A stretch of 64,000 nt of DNA from Ramlibacter cellulosilyticus (GCF_014297465.1 NZ_JACORT010000008.1:62001-126000), one strand, 5' to 3'. Shown: positions 9,033 to 18,308, counted from the stretch's first letter. Notes: generated by a model from the sequence alone, not told the origin. A program made the numbers and translations.

Positions 9033-10403
9033 ATGCAGCTGAGCCCGAGCCTGTTCAAGGCCTACGACCTGCGGGGCATCGTCCCCACCACGCTGACCGG
9101 GGAAGTGGCCGAGGCGTTGGGCCGCGCCTTCGCCGTGCAGGCGCTCGCCGAGGGCGAGAGGACGGTCGCTGTCGGACGCGACGGGCGCGTGAGCGGGCCC
9201 GCGCTTTCCGCGGCCCTGGTGAAAGGGCTCGTCGCCGGCGGCGTCGACGTGATCGACGTCGGCCGTGTGACGACGCCGATGCTCTGGTTCGCGGCCACGA
9301 CGCTGTGCCGCACCGGCATCCAGGTGACGGCCAGCCACAACCCGAAGGACCACAACGGCTTCAAGATCATGCTGGCCGGCCGCTCGCTGTACGGCGAGGA
9401 TCTGCAGGCCTTGCGGCGCGCGATGGAGCAGGGCACGCCGGCCGCCGCCACGCCCGGCAGCGTGCGCGAGGCGAACGTCTTTCCCGACTACCTCCAGCGG
9501 ATCGTGGGGCACATCCACCTCGCGCGGCCGCTGAAGATCGTGCTCGACTCCGGCAACGGCATCGGGGGCGCCTACGCGCCGCAGGTCTTCCGCTCCATCG
9601 GCTGCCACGTGGTGGAGCTGTTCAGCGAGGTCGACGGCGCGTTCCCCAACCACCATCCCGACCCGAGCAAGCCCGAGAACCTGCGGGACCTGGTCGCGAA
9701 GGTGAAGGAGACCGGAGCGGACGTGGGGCTCGCGCTCGATGGCGACGGCGACCGGCTGGGCGTGGTCACGCGTTCCGGGCAGATCGTGTTCCCGGACCGG
9801 CAGCTGATGCTCTTCGCGCAGGACGTGCTCTCGCGCGTGCCGGGCGCGCCCATCCTCTACGACGTGAAGTGCACGCAGAGGCTCGGGCCGGTGATCCGCG
9901 CAGCGGGGGGCCAGCCCGTCATGGGCAGCACCGGCTACCCGATCATGAAGGCGCGCATGTTCGCGCTGGACGCGCCCCTCGCCGGCGAGATGAGCGGCCA
10001 CGTCGTCTTCCGCGAGCGCTGGCTCGGGTTCGACGACGGCACGTATGCGGGGTGCCGTCTGGTGGAGATCCTGTCGCGGCATCCGGATGCGAGCGCGGTG
10101 CTCGAGGCGTTGCCCGCGAGCTATTCGACACCGGAGCTGAACATCCGCTGCGCCGAAGGCGAGCCGCACCGCATCGCGGAGGAGCTCGTGAAGCGCGCGC
10201 GGTTTCCGGGAGCCGAGGTGTGCACGATGGATGGACTGCGCGTGGACTGGGAAGACGGGTTCGGGCTGGTGCGGGCGTCGAACACGACGCCGGTGCTGGT
10301 GCTGCGGTTCGAGGGGCATACGCGGGAGGCGATGCGGAGGATCGAGGGGGAGATGATGGATCTGCTGCGCAGCGTGAAGCCCGACGCGCAACTGCCTGCG
10401 TGA
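9033..10403 (+). CDS. Phosphomannomutase/phosphoglucomutase
   Basis: The 456-residue cytoplasmic enzyme interconverts hexose 6-phosphate and 1-phosphate (mannose and/or glucose) and so feeds GDP-mannose or UDP-glucose for surface polysaccharides. Domain 1 opens with FKAYDLRGIVP. The phosphoserine loop is TASHNPKDHNG, at about residues 97-107. The magnesium loop is LDGDGDRLGVV at about residue 235, and the sugar-specificity loop is GEMSGHVVF. The C-terminal phosphate-binding stretch is VRASNTTPVLVLRFEG. The length fits the AlgC/ManB group. It stands alone on this strand and is followed by a family-A palindrome. ManB and AlgC specificity cannot be separated here. Confidence 0.92.
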   Translation: MQLSPSLFKAYDLRGIVPTTLTGEVAEALGRAFAVQALAEGERTVAVGRDGRVSGPALSAALVKGLVAGGVDVIDVGRVTTPMLWFAATTLCRTGIQVTASHNPKDHNGFKIMLAGRSLYGEDLQALRRAMEQGTPAAATPGSVREANVFPDYLQRIVGHIHLARPLKIVLDSGNGIGGAYAPQVFRSIGCHVVELFSEVDGAFPNHHPDPSKPENLRDLVAKVKETGADVGLALDGDGDRLGVVTRSGQIVFPDRQLMLFAQDVLSRVPGAPILYDVKCTQRLGPVIRAAGGQPVMGSTGYPIMKARMFALDAPLAGEMSGHVVFRERWLGFDDGTYAGCRLVEILSRHPDASAVLEALPASYSTPELNIRCAEGEPHRIAEELVKRARFPGAEVCTMDGLRVDWEDGFGLVRASNTTPVLVLRFEGHTREAMRRIEGEMMDLLRSVKPDAQLPA

Positions 10404-10410
10404 AATCCCC

Positions 10411-10559
10411 GGTGGGGTTCGCTGACGCTCACCTCCCGGCGCTGTCGCGCCGCCACCCTACGAGCAGCCGGCGCGCGCCGGATTGGGGGGGCGACGATGC
10501 GGCTGTTCGTAGGGTGGCGCGGCGACAGCCGCGGAAGGTGAGCGTCAGCGAAGCCCACC
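10411..10559. repeat. Dispersed palindromic repeat, family A copy 2
   Basis: Outer arms are GGTGGGGTTCGCTGACGCTC and its near-complement ending GCCCACC at 10559. Inner arms are CCACCCTACGA and TCGTAGGGTGG around a GC-rich centre. It lies between two convergent genes and overlaps the last codons of the acyltransferase gene that ends at 10545. Confidence 0.85.
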
Positions 10560-11525
10560 GCGCACGCGAAGCGTGAACATCGGCTGATCCAGGGCCCCCC
10601 ACCGATACTTGTACGCCTCCGCGCCGCGCAGGAAATCAAAGACCTTCGCGCCCTCGCGCGCCGCTTCCCCGATCGCATGCGCGAGCAGCAGGCTTCCCGG
10701 GCTGAACGCCGCATGCCGGGGATCGAAGCCGCCGATGTAGTAGTAGCAACGACGACGGTGCATCAGCACATGCAGCACCGCGACCAGCTCCCCGTCCAGC
10801 CGCAAGCCATGCAGCCGCAACACGCCCGCCGCATGCAGTCGCGGCGCCGCCTCGGCATGCGATGCACGCACCGCCTCGTCGGCCAGCACGCCGGGCAGTC
10901 CGCGTTCCTTCCACCGGCTCGCATGCAGGCGCGCGAGCGCATCGAGGTACGCGGGAATGGTGCCTGCGTCCGCCAGTTCGTACGTGATCGTGCCGGCACG
11001 GGCCGCGCGATTGCGGCACGTGCGCAGGTTCGCGAGCGTCGACTTCGGGATGGCCGCCGGCGGCTGCAAGGCGAGGACCGGATTCGGCTCGCCCGCGATC
11101 ACCTCCACGCCCGGCAGCGAGAGCAGCGCGCTCGTCCCCTGCAACTGCGGCCATTCCAGGACGTCCCAGTCGCGCCAGTGCATGACGCGCTCCAGCACGG
11201 CTTCCGCCACGGCCTTCTCCCATCCCTGGCGCGCGAGCAGCCCGAGGTAGTCGGTCGTGCCGATCCCGACGGGGAACAGGTGCCGCCGTCCGCCTGCATC
11301 CGTGTAGACGTAGAGCGGCGCCAAGCCCATGAGCCGGCCATCGTCGTCGCGCACCGCCAGGGCCCGTTCCTCACCCTTGCCCACATGCCTCCACCACGGC
11401 AGCAGCCAGTGCGGCGACTGGAAGGGCGTCGCGCTCGCATCTTCGCGCCAGAGCGCCTCCCACTCCGCTTCCAGCGCTTCGAGCGACTCGACGTCAGCGT
11501 GTGCCCGCGAGGCGGTGGTAGGCAT
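10545..11525 (-). CDS. CelD/BcsL-type GNAT acyltransferase
   Basis: The 326-residue protein starts at the ATG at 11525, where homology to the CelD family begins (EAEWEALWREDASATPFQSP, then WLLPWWRHVG). The C-terminal half has the GNAT acyltransferase pattern, including ARLHASRWKERGLPG and the acyl-CoA-site-like YYYIGGFDPRHAAFSPGSLL, and ends KVFDFLRGAEAYKYRWG. Proteins of this type N- or O-acylate sugars or peptides in polysaccharide clusters. It overlaps the upstream glycosyltransferase gene by 32 nt and is last in a four-gene cassette. The final few codons lie inside a family-A palindrome, so the extreme C-terminus (RVRGGLR) is partly repeat-derived. Confidence 0.85.
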   Translation of the reverse strand: MPTTASRAHADVESLEALEAEWEALWREDASATPFQSPHWLLPWWRHVGKGEERALAVRDDDGRLMGLAPLYVYTDAGGRRHLFPVGIGTTDYLGLLARQGWEKAVAEAVLERVMHWRDWDVLEWPQLQGTSALLSLPGVEVIAGEPNPVLALQPPAAIPKSTLANLRTCRNRAARAGTITYELADAGTIPAYLDALARLHASRWKERGLPGVLADEAVRASHAEAAPRLHAAGVLRLHGLRLDGELVAVLHVLMHRRRCYYYIGGFDPRHAAFSPGSLLLAHAIGEAAREGAKVFDFLRGAEAYKYRWGALDQPMFTLRVRGGLR

Positions 11526-12534
11526 CGAAGTAGTCCCTCGCCATGCGCTCCACGGAGAAGCGCTCGCGCGCCACCGCGCGGCAGTGCGCCGACGGGATCC
11601 GCCCGCATTCGCCGATCGCCGCAGCCATGCCGATCGCGTCGTGCACCAGGAAGCCGGTCTCGCCGTGCTGCACGATCTCCGGCAGCGCGCCGCTCGCGTA
11701 CGCCACCACCGGCGTGCCGCAGGCGAGCGCTTCCATGGCCACCAGCGAGCCGGTCTCGGGCGCCAGCGTCGGCACCAGCAGGCAGTGCGCGGCCGTGAGC
11801 AGCCGGCGCTTGCGCGTGAAGCCCACGGGGCCGAGGAAGCGGCGCATGCCGTCCAGGCGCGGCACGATCTTCTCGCGGAAGTAGCGCTCGTGCGCGTCGT
11901 ACGGGAAGACCTCGCCGCCGAGCAGCACGGGCATGCCCGCCCCGAGGCCCGCATCCAGCGCCTCGTGCAGGTTCTTCTCCGGGCAGATGCGTCCGAGCGC
12001 CAGCGCGAAGCGGCGCTTGCGGACACGGCTTTGCAGCGCATCGGCGGGCACGCCATTCAGGATGGGCGGCAGCAGCCGCATGCCCGTGGGCCAGGTGCGG
12101 TGCTGCGTGTGCGAGACGCAATGCAGGTGCACGTCGTCGCGCAAGGCCACGAAGGCGTCCGGCGCGTACCAGGCCGGCGGCAGGTGCAGCGTGACGAGGA
12201 TGGGCACGCGCGAAGGCGGCGGCAGGTACGCGTGGAAGTCGAGGCCGTGCATGTGCACGACGTCCACGGGCCGGGAAACGAGTACCTGCTCGATCGCCGC
12301 CCGATGCGCCGCCCACGCGCGCGCGCGCTGTGCATCGTCGAACGGACGGGGCGGCGCCTGGGTCGCGACCAGTTCGCCCGCAACCCGCGAACCCGCGGTC
12401 GCCACCACGATCGAGCGATGCCCCGCCGCGACCAGCGCAGCATCGAGGTGCCCCAGCACCTGCTCGGCCCCGCCCACCGCGTCCGGCCCCACCGGCGCGA
12501 ACGGATAGGCGACGCTGAGCACCGTGAGGCTCAT
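11494..12534 (-). CDS. Glycosyltransferase family 4 protein
   Basis: The 346-residue GT-B fold enzyme probably transfers a nucleotide-activated sugar in the cytoplasm. The start is the ATG at 12534, giving MSLTVLSVAYPFAPVGPDAVGGAEQVL. The donor-binding half carries ALALGRICPEKNLHEALDAG and the GT4 signature ETGSLVAMEALACGTPVVA, where the EX7E-like glutamates sit. Its start overlaps the stop of the PIG-L deacetylase by 4 nt, and its end overlaps the acyltransferase start by 32 nt, so all three are coupled. A GT4 next to a PIG-L deacetylase recalls pathways that make and then deacetylate a GlcNAc-containing product; that is an inference. Confidence 0.9.
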   Translation of the reverse strand: MSLTVLSVAYPFAPVGPDAVGGAEQVLGHLDAALVAAGHRSIVVATAGSRVAGELVATQAPPRPFDDAQRARAWAAHRAAIEQVLVSRPVDVVHMHGLDFHAYLPPPSRVPILVTLHLPPAWYAPDAFVALRDDVHLHCVSHTQHRTWPTGMRLLPPILNGVPADALQSRVRKRRFALALGRICPEKNLHEALDAGLGAGMPVLLGGEVFPYDAHERYFREKIVPRLDGMRRFLGPVGFTRKRRLLTAAHCLLVPTLAPETGSLVAMEALACGTPVVAYASGALPEIVQHGETGFLVHDAIGMAAAIGECGRIPSAHCRAVARERFSVERMARDYFDAYHRLAGTR

Positions 12535-13376
12535 AGGAGGCCTGCGAGCCCCAGTTCCGACATCGCCTCCGCGACCAGGGCACGGAAGTGATCGCCGCTC
12601 ATGCCCCAGGGGTAGTGCTCGTAGTGCAGCTTGCCGGCATGCGGCGGCTGGCGGAAGTCGTAGCGCGGCGCGGGACGGAAGCCTTCGCGGTCCACGGGAA
12701 AGCTCTCCAGCGTCTGCCGCTGCGTCGCGAAGCTGGCGATGAGGTCGGCCTTGAAGCGCTGCTCCTCCGGCGTGAGCGCGACCGTCACGGCGTGGTCCTC
12801 CTCGCCGTCCGCCCGCGGCAGGAAGCCGAAGGTGCGCACGCCATCCGGCGCGCGGTGGTACGAAGCCATTTCCACGATCCCGGGGAAGCGCTCTCTGCGC
12901 GCGCGCAGCAGCGCCACGGCCGCGTGCACGATGAACGCGGTGGCGTCGTGGTCGGGATGGCCGCCTTCGTACGCGTGCGTGAGGATCACTTCGGTGCCTT
13001 CTTCCGCGAGGCGGTCGGCGAGGGTGCGCGCCAGCGGCGCCAGCAGCAGCGGCGCCTGCTGGTCCGGCGCCTCCAGCGAAGCCAGCCGGCTCGGCGCGAT
13101 GCCGCAGCGCACGAGCACCGTCTGCAATTCGAGCCGCCGCGCCCGCGCGTACTCCTCGGGCGTGAAGCCGTGCCGGCTCGCGTCCTCGCCGTTGCGGGGC
13201 GCACCATCGGTGACGCACAGGAAGCGCGCGGCCGCCAGGCGCGGCAGGCGCGAACCTGCGCCCACCGTCTCATCGTCGGGATGGGCGCCGACCACCATCG
13301 TGGCCGGCAGCGGCCGCAGGCGCTCGCCCGCGGGCGCGCCCAGGACGGACAGCAGCGCAGCCTCCGCCGGCAGCAC
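12531..13376 (-). CDS. PIG-L family deacetylase
   Basis: A 281-residue zinc-dependent N-deacetylase of the LmbE/PIG-L family. The metal-binding motif AHPDDE is at about residues 31-36 (VVGAHPDDETVGAG), and the second metal histidine lies in THAYEGGHPDHDATAF. Family members remove acetyl from GlcNAc-containing glycans or small molecules (PIG-L, MshB, BshB). The start is a GTG at 13376, immediately after the stop of the upstream gene, and the 3' end overlaps the glycosyltransferase gene by 4 nt. The substrate is presumably made by one of the two cassette glycosyltransferases. Confidence 0.88.
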   Translation of the reverse strand: MLPAEAALLSVLGAPAGERLRPLPATMVVGAHPDDETVGAGSRLPRLAAARFLCVTDGAPRNGEDASRHGFTPEEYARARRLELQTVLVRCGIAPSRLASLEAPDQQAPLLLAPLARTLADRLAEEGTEVILTHAYEGGHPDHDATAFIVHAAVALLRARRERFPGIVEMASYHRAPDGVRTFGFLPRADGEEDHAVTVALTPEEQRFKADLIASFATQRQTLESFPVDREGFRPAPRYDFRQPPHAGKLHYEHYPWGMSGDHFRALVAEAMSELGLAGLL

Positions 13377-16139
13377 TCAGCGGCTCTCTTTGTCGGCGCG
13401 TGAGGGGTACACGGCGCGCGGACCGTCCGGGCCGGGGGGCACCTCGACGCGCTTGCACAGGAAGACTTCTTCCTCCGGATGCGCGATGACGCGGAAGCCG
13501 GCGCTGCGCAGCATCGCCGCGCTGCAGGCCGCGTTGGGCACCCACCAGTTCGTCTCGTCGTGCGAGTACTTCTTCTCCACGAAGTGCAGCTTCGGGTAGC
13601 CGGGGCGGTGGAAGACCTCGGTCTCCCAGAAGTCGTAGTCGTCCTGCAGCGGCTCGATCTCGGGGCTGCCGCGCTGCAGCGACTGGAACACCAGCAGGTC
13701 CTTCGCGACGTGCTCGTGGATCAGGTCCAGCGCCAGCAGCGGATGCCGCAGGTGGTAGACGAGGCCCATGAACAGCACGAGGTCGAAACGCTCCCGCAGC
13801 GCGCCCACGTCGTACACCGTGAGCCGGCGGAACTCGATGTCGGCGAAGCCCTGCACCTCCGCGGCGAAGCGGGCCTGGTCCAGGTAGTGGTCGCTGAAGT
13901 CGATGCCCACGACGCGGCTCGCGCCGCGCTTCTTCATCTCGAAGGAGTAGAAGCCTGCGTTGCAGCCGATGTCCAGCACCGACTTGCCGGTGAGGTCCTG
14001 CGGGATCACGTCGGCGAAGCGCTTCCACTTGGTCGTGGGGAAGTCGCCGAGGAAGTGCGCCGGCGCGGTGCGCACGCCATACAGGTCGAGGTTCTGGAAC
14101 CAGTCGCCGCGCTCGCGCACGCCTTGCTCGATCTCGGCGCGGGTGTAGCTTCGGCGCTCGCGCGGCGTGCTGGCGCGGCGTTCCGTGGCCGGCGCCTCGG
14201 CGAGCGCAGGGGACCACGGGGAGGAGCCCGGCTCGCTGGATTCCATGGTGAAAGGCGTGCCGGCGCCGCTGCAGACCGTGGTGGGGCGCGGCGCCGCTTC
14301 TTCCGGCTTGGCGACGCGGGAGCTCAGGAGGTTCAGCGCCTCGCGGTAGCCGTGCACGGTGCCGACGTCGACATACGCTTCGCCGCGCCGCACGCCGACC
14401 GCGCGGCCGCCTTTCCGGATCCACGCGTTCACCAGCGTGCCCATGTATTCGTCGCGGCGCTCGCGTTCCTGCCACAGCGCCTGCAGCTCGTGCAGCACGC
14501 GGCCCGGCATCTTGAAGGCGCCCCAGATCCAGTTGGAGCGCGCGTCCGGATGCTTGACCTGGATTTCCTGCACGTAGCCGTCCGCATCGGTCACGACGGC
14601 GTCGAAAGCCTGCGGCCGGTCCACCGGGAAGAGCAGGAAGGACAGCACACCGTCGGGCAAGTGCGCGAGGCCGTCGTCGGGGAACCAGATCGTGTCGGGC
14701 AATCCGATGACGACGTGCTCGTCGCCGGGGATCAGCGGGCAGGCGCGGAAGATGGCGTCGCAGAGGCCACCCGCCTTGGGCTGCACCACGTAGCAGATGT
14801 CCGCCTGGCCCGCGTTCGTGCCGTAGTACTGGACGATGTCGGACTTGCCCGGCCCGACCACGAAGCAGATCTTGCCGGTTCCGGCCTTGATCATGCGCTC
14901 GACGAGGAACTCGCTCACGGCGCGCGGACGCTCCACGTCGCCGATGACGCTGCTGCCCACGGGCAGCAGTTCCTTGGAAAAGCCGAGGGGCTGGATGCGC
15001 GTGCCCATGCCGGCCGCCGGGATGATGCCCCACATGGTCGCCGTTCTCCCTGTGCTGTTCTTCGTCGCTGCCGGTGCGCTGTGCGCGCCTTCGACGAGCC
15101 GTTCGAGTTCCTCCACGCGGCGTTCGGACGTGTGTTCCGCCATCGTGCGTTCGAACGCGTTCTTCGCGATGTTCGCCACTTCCGCGTCCGACAGTTCCAG
15201 AGCGGCGAGCACGTCGTCGGTCGTGCGCGCGACGAGGATCTCGCGTCCCGGCGTGTAGAAGGCGTCGAGGCCTTCCCACCAGTCGCTCACGACGGGCGTA
15301 CCGCAGGCGGAAGCTTCGAAGAGCCGCCCCGAGGGGCACCAGCCGTTCTCCGCCATCGCGCGGCGCGTGACGCTCAACGTGAGGCGCGAGGAGGAGAAGA
15401 AGGCGGGATGCTCCGGCGGCGGCATGTGGCGCACGAAGCGGATGTTGCCGGTCCAGGGAAAGTCGGACGGGTACTGCGCGCCGCCGATGAGGAAGCTGCG
15501 CGCCGGCATGCGGCGTGCCGGTTCGATGAAGAGGCTCTCCAGCGCGGCCTGCCGGTCGGCGGCGTAGGTGCCGAGATAGGAGAGGTCGCAGGCGTACGGG
15601 GGCGCACTGGCCGTGCGGTGGTGCTGTTGCGGATCGACGTGGCCGTAGAGCGTGGCGACCTTGCGCGCGCCGAGCAGCGTGCGCAGGACGTCGAGCACCG
15701 GCCCGCCCGTGTAGCTGAGGACGAGGTCGAAGTCGCGCAGCCCGCGTTCGCCGAGGTACGCCACTTCCTTGCCGGCACGCAGGTTCTCGACCGTGACGGG
15801 CGTGTCCATGTCGTAGAAGACCTTCACCGCGTGGCTGTCCGCGACGAGCGCCGTCGCGGGCACGCCGTCGGGGCAGTAGGAGGTGACCATCGCCACGTCG
15901 GCGCAACGCAGTTCCTCTTGGGCGCGCTGCCGGATCTCGTCCCAGCTGCGGTACAGCACGAGCTCCCCGCCCGGCAGTTCGCGCACGTCGCGGTGGTCCG
16001 CGTAGTAGGGGACGTCGCGTTCGAAGAACACGATGGAATGGCCCCGGCGGGCGAGGGCACGCCAGAGGCCGCGCCAGAGCGTGGCGTGGCCGTTGCCCCA
16101 GGAGGAGCTGACGGTCAGGCCGAAGATCACGAGCCGCAT
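13377..16139 (-). CDS. Fused CgeB-like glycosyltransferase / nucleotidyltransferase / methyltransferase (Rta_06860 type)
   Basis: One uninterrupted frame of 920 residues joins three activities that are normally separate. Residues 1-365 resemble CgeB-type glycosyltransferases (MRLVIFGLTVSSSWGNGHAT, later GRLFEASACGTPVVSDWWEG). Residues 369-610 are a sugar-phosphate nucleotidyltransferase (WGIIPAAGMGTRIQPLGFSK, GLPDTIWFPDD, YVDVGTVHGYREALN). Residues about 660-920 are a class I SAM methyltransferase of the TIGR04290 (Rta_06860) type, with SAM motif VLDIGCNAGFYSFEM. The methionine at residue 369 (nt 15035) is preceded by AGGGAGA at Shine-Dalgarno distance, so internal initiation is possible. The ATG at 16139 is chosen because homology begins there; the frame is open further upstream to 16244. 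It is the first gene of a leftward cassette and its product is unknown. Confidence 0.85.
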   Translation of the reverse strand: MRLVIFGLTVSSSWGNGHATLWRGLWRALARRGHSIVFFERDVPYYADHRDVRELPGGELVLYRSWDEIRQRAQEELRCADVAMVTSYCPDGVPATALVADSHAVKVFYDMDTPVTVENLRAGKEVAYLGERGLRDFDLVLSYTGGPVLDVLRTLLGARKVATLYGHVDPQQHHRTASAPPYACDLSYLGTYAADRQAALESLFIEPARRMPARSFLIGGAQYPSDFPWTGNIRFVRHMPPPEHPAFFSSSRLTLSVTRRAMAENGWCPSGRLFEASACGTPVVSDWWEGLDAFYTPGREILVARTTDDVLAALELSDAEVANIAKNAFERTMAEHTSERRVEELERLVEGAHSAPAATKNSTGRTATMWGIIPAAGMGTRIQPLGFSKELLPVGSSVIGDVERPRAVSEFLVERMIKAGTGKICFVVGPGKSDIVQYYGTNAGQADICYVVQPKAGGLCDAIFRACPLIPGDEHVVIGLPDTIWFPDDGLAHLPDGVLSFLLFPVDRPQAFDAVVTDADGYVQEIQVKHPDARSNWIWGAFKMPGRVLHELQALWQERERRDEYMGTLVNAWIRKGGRAVGVRRGEAYVDVGTVHGYREALNLLSSRVAKPEEAAPRPTTVCSGAGTPFTMESSEPGSSPWSPALAEAPATERRASTPRERRSYTRAEIEQGVRERGDWFQNLDLYGVRTAPAHFLGDFPTTKWKRFADVIPQDLTGKSVLDIGCNAGFYSFEMKKRGASRVVGIDFSDHYLDQARFAAEVQGFADIEFRRLTVYDVGALRERFDLVLFMGLVYHLRHPLLALDLIHEHVAKDLLVFQSLQRGSPEIEPLQDDYDFWETEVFHRPGYPKLHFVEKKYSHDETNWWVPNAACSAAMLRSAGFRVIAHPEEEVFLCKRVEVPPGPDGPRAVYPSRADKESR

Positions 16140-16217
16140 TGCCGTGATTAGGCCAACGGCGAAGCTCAGCCGCTTGTAGGCGGGGGACGACAATCCGTCG
16201 CTGGGCCGGGTTTCGCT

Positions 16218-16376
16218 CGTAGGCTGGGTTGCGCGTATGCGCACCCCAGCGATGCGCGGAAGCGCTGGGGTGCGCTACGCGCAACCCAGCCTACGGCAAC
16301 TGCGCGCAACCCAGCCTACGGTCGCGCGCAACCCGGAGCGAAGCAGGCTGGGTTTCGCGTCAGCGAACCCCAGCGT
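16218..16376. repeat. Dispersed palindromic repeat, family B copy 1
   Basis: CGTAGGCTGGGTTGCGC (16218) is answered by GCGCAACCCAGCCTACG (ending 16295), and a second complementary arm follows immediately (ending 16320). A degenerate partial copy (CAGGCTGGGTTTCGCG) runs on to about 16376. It fills the gap between the fused gene and rfaD. Confidence 0.8.
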
Positions 16377-16387
16377 TTCGAGCGCAG

Positions 16388-17380
16388 CTACGCGGCGGAG
16401 GAGAGCACCTTCATGTACTTCCCCACCCCCGTCGCCACGTCCGCGAACTGGTGCTCGCATCCCGCCTCGCGCAACGCCGTGAGGTCCGCCTGCGTGAAGC
16501 ACTGGTACTTGCCGCGCAGCGCGTCGGGGAAGGGGATGTACTCCAGCAGGCCCTGCTCCACGGCGGCTTGCGCCGTCGGCACGCCGCCCTTCAGCGTGTT
16601 CACCACCGCCACCGCCACGTCGTTGAACGGCTGCGCGCGGCCCGAGCCCAGGTTGAAGATGCCGGACTTCTCCGGGTGGTCGAAGAACCACAGGTTGACG
16701 GCGACGACGTCGTCCACGAACACGAAGTCCCGCGTCTGCTCGCCGGGGCCGTAGCCACCGTACTCGCCGAACAGCTTCACCTTGCCCTGGTCTCGGAACT
16801 GGTTGAACTGGTGGAAAGCCACGCTCGCCATGCGGCCCTTGTGCTGCTCGCGCGGGCCGTAGACATTGAAGTAGCGGAAGCCGACGACCTGCTTCTTCAT
16901 GCGCTGGAAGTCCCCGCACTCGCGGCGCATGCGCTGGTCGAACAGCAGCTTGCTGTAGCCGTAGACGTTGAGCGGCCGCTCGAACTCCGGCGTCTCGCGG
17001 AAGGTGCTGGAGCCGCCGTACACCGCGGCGGAGGACGCGTACAGCAGCCGCGTGCCGCGCTCCTGGCAGGACTCGAACAGCGAGCAGGACACGCCGTAGT
17101 TGTTGTCCATCATGTACTTGCCGTCCTGCTCCATCGTGTCGCTGCAGGCGCCCTCGTGGAACACGGCCTCCACCTTGCCGAAGCCGCCTTCGGCGAACAC
17201 GGCGTAGAAGTCGTCCGCGTCGATGTAGTCGGCGATCTTCAGGTCGGCGAGGTTCCTGAATTTGTCGCCGTGGGTCAGGTCGTCGACGACGATGATGTCG
17301 TCGATGCCGCGGGCGTTGAGGCCCTGGACGATGTTGGATCCTATGAAGCCGGCTCCGCCGGTGACGACGACGCGGGTCAT
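16388..17380 (-). CDS. rfaD: ADP-L-glycero-D-manno-heptose 6-epimerase
   Basis: The product (HldD) inverts C6 of ADP-D-glycero-D-manno-heptose, the last step to the heptose donor of the LPS inner core. The 330-residue short-chain dehydrogenase-type protein starts at the ATG at 17380. It has the NAD(P) loop [11 protein letters not shown] at residues 6-16, the catalytic YGYSK, and the HldD-specific stretches [20 protein letters not shown] and [12 protein letters not shown]. The length matches HldD. It overlaps the rfaE1 stop by 4 nt, so the kinase and the epimerase of the same pathway are coupled. Confidence 0.97.
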   Translation of the reverse strand: MTRVVVTGGAGFIGSNIVQGLNARGIDDIIVVDDLTHGDKFRNLADLKIADYIDADDFYAVFAEGGFGKVEAVFHEGACSDTMEQDGKYMMDNNYGVSCSLFESCQERGTRLLYASSAAVYGGSSTFRETPEFERPLNVYGYSKLLFDQRMRRECGDFQRMKKQVVGFRYFNVYGPREQHKGRMASVAFHQFNQFRDQGKVKLFGEYGGYGPGEQTRDFVFVDDVVAVNLWFFDHPEKSGIFNLGSGRAQPFNDVAVAVVNTLKGGVPTAQAAVEQGLLEYIPFPDALRGKYQCFTQADLTALREAGCEHQFADVATGVGKYMKVLSSAA

Positions 17381-18306
17381 GCGAAAAGCTCCTCGTAGGT
17401 GACGGTGGCGGTGCCGAACTTGCCCACCACGATACCCCCGGCGCGGTTGGCGATGGGGACGGCGTCGCGCAGGCTCATCCCTGCGGCGACCATCGCGGCG
17501 AGCGTGGCGATCACGGTGTCGCCGGCGCCGGTGACGTCGAACACCTCGCGGGCCTGCGCCTTGACGGTGATCTCGCCTTGCGCATCGAACAAGGTCATGC
17601 CTTCCTCGCTGCGCGTGAGCAGCAGCGCGTCGAGGCCGAGATCCCTGCGCAGTTCGTGCGCGCGCTGGATCAGCATCGCCTCGCTGCTCCAGCGGCCGAT
17701 CACGTCCTGCAGTTCGGCGCGGTTGGGCGTGATGACGGTGGCGCCGCGGTAGCGCGCGTAGTCCTCGCCCTTGGGGTCGATCAGCACGGGCTTGTTCGCC
17801 GCGCGCGCCGCCGCGATCATGCGCGGGATGTGGGCGAGCCCGCCCTTGCCGTAGTCGGAGAAAAGGATGGCCTGCTGCCGCGGCAGCAGCGCGTCGAAGC
17901 TGGTGCTCTGCAGGGCCAGCACTTCGTGGTCCGGCTCGTTCTCGAAGTCCATGCGCAGCAGCTGCTGCTGCCGGCCGATGACGCGCAGCTTGACGGTGGT
18001 GCGCAGGCCGGCGTCGCGCTTGAGGTGCGCCTCCACGCCGGTCTGCGTGAGCAGCGATTCCAGCTTGTGCCCGGGCTCGTCGTCGCCGACCACGCCGAGG
18101 AAGCTGGCCTTCGCGCCCAGCGTGCTGATGTTGTACGCGACGTTGGCCGCGGCGCCCACGCGCTCTTCCTCGCGCGAGACTTTCACGACGGGCACCGGCG
18201 CCTCGGGCGAGATGCGCTCGACGGCACCGTGCCAGTAGCGGTCCAGCATCGCGTCGCCGACGACGAGGACGTGGGCCTGCGCCAGTTGTTGCTTGGTGGG
18301 GTTCAT
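17377..18306 (-). CDS. rfaE1: D-glycero-beta-D-manno-heptose-7-phosphate kinase
   Basis: This PfkB-family kinase (HldE N-terminal domain or HldA role) phosphorylates heptose 7-phosphate at C1 in ADP-heptose synthesis. The 309-residue protein has the substrate-side signature [15 protein letters not shown], an internal [20 protein letters not shown], and the catalytic anion-hole motif DVTGAGDTV near the C-terminus. It lacks the C-terminal adenylyltransferase domain of bifunctional HldE, so that function (rfaE2) must be encoded elsewhere. It follows lapB by 2 nt and overlaps rfaD by 4 nt. Confidence 0.95.
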   Translation of the reverse strand: MNPTKQQLAQAHVLVVGDAMLDRYWHGAVERISPEAPVPVVKVSREEERVGAAANVAYNISTLGAKASFLGVVGDDEPGHKLESLLTQTGVEAHLKRDAGLRTTVKLRVIGRQQQLLRMDFENEPDHEVLALQSTSFDALLPRQQAILFSDYGKGGLAHIPRMIAAARAANKPVLIDPKGEDYARYRGATVITPNRAELQDVIGRWSSEAMLIQRAHELRRDLGLDALLLTRSEEGMTLFDAQGEITVKAQAREVFDVTGAGDTVIATLAAMVAAGMSLRDAVPIANRAGGIVVGKFGTATVTYEELFA

Positions 18307-18308
18307 GG

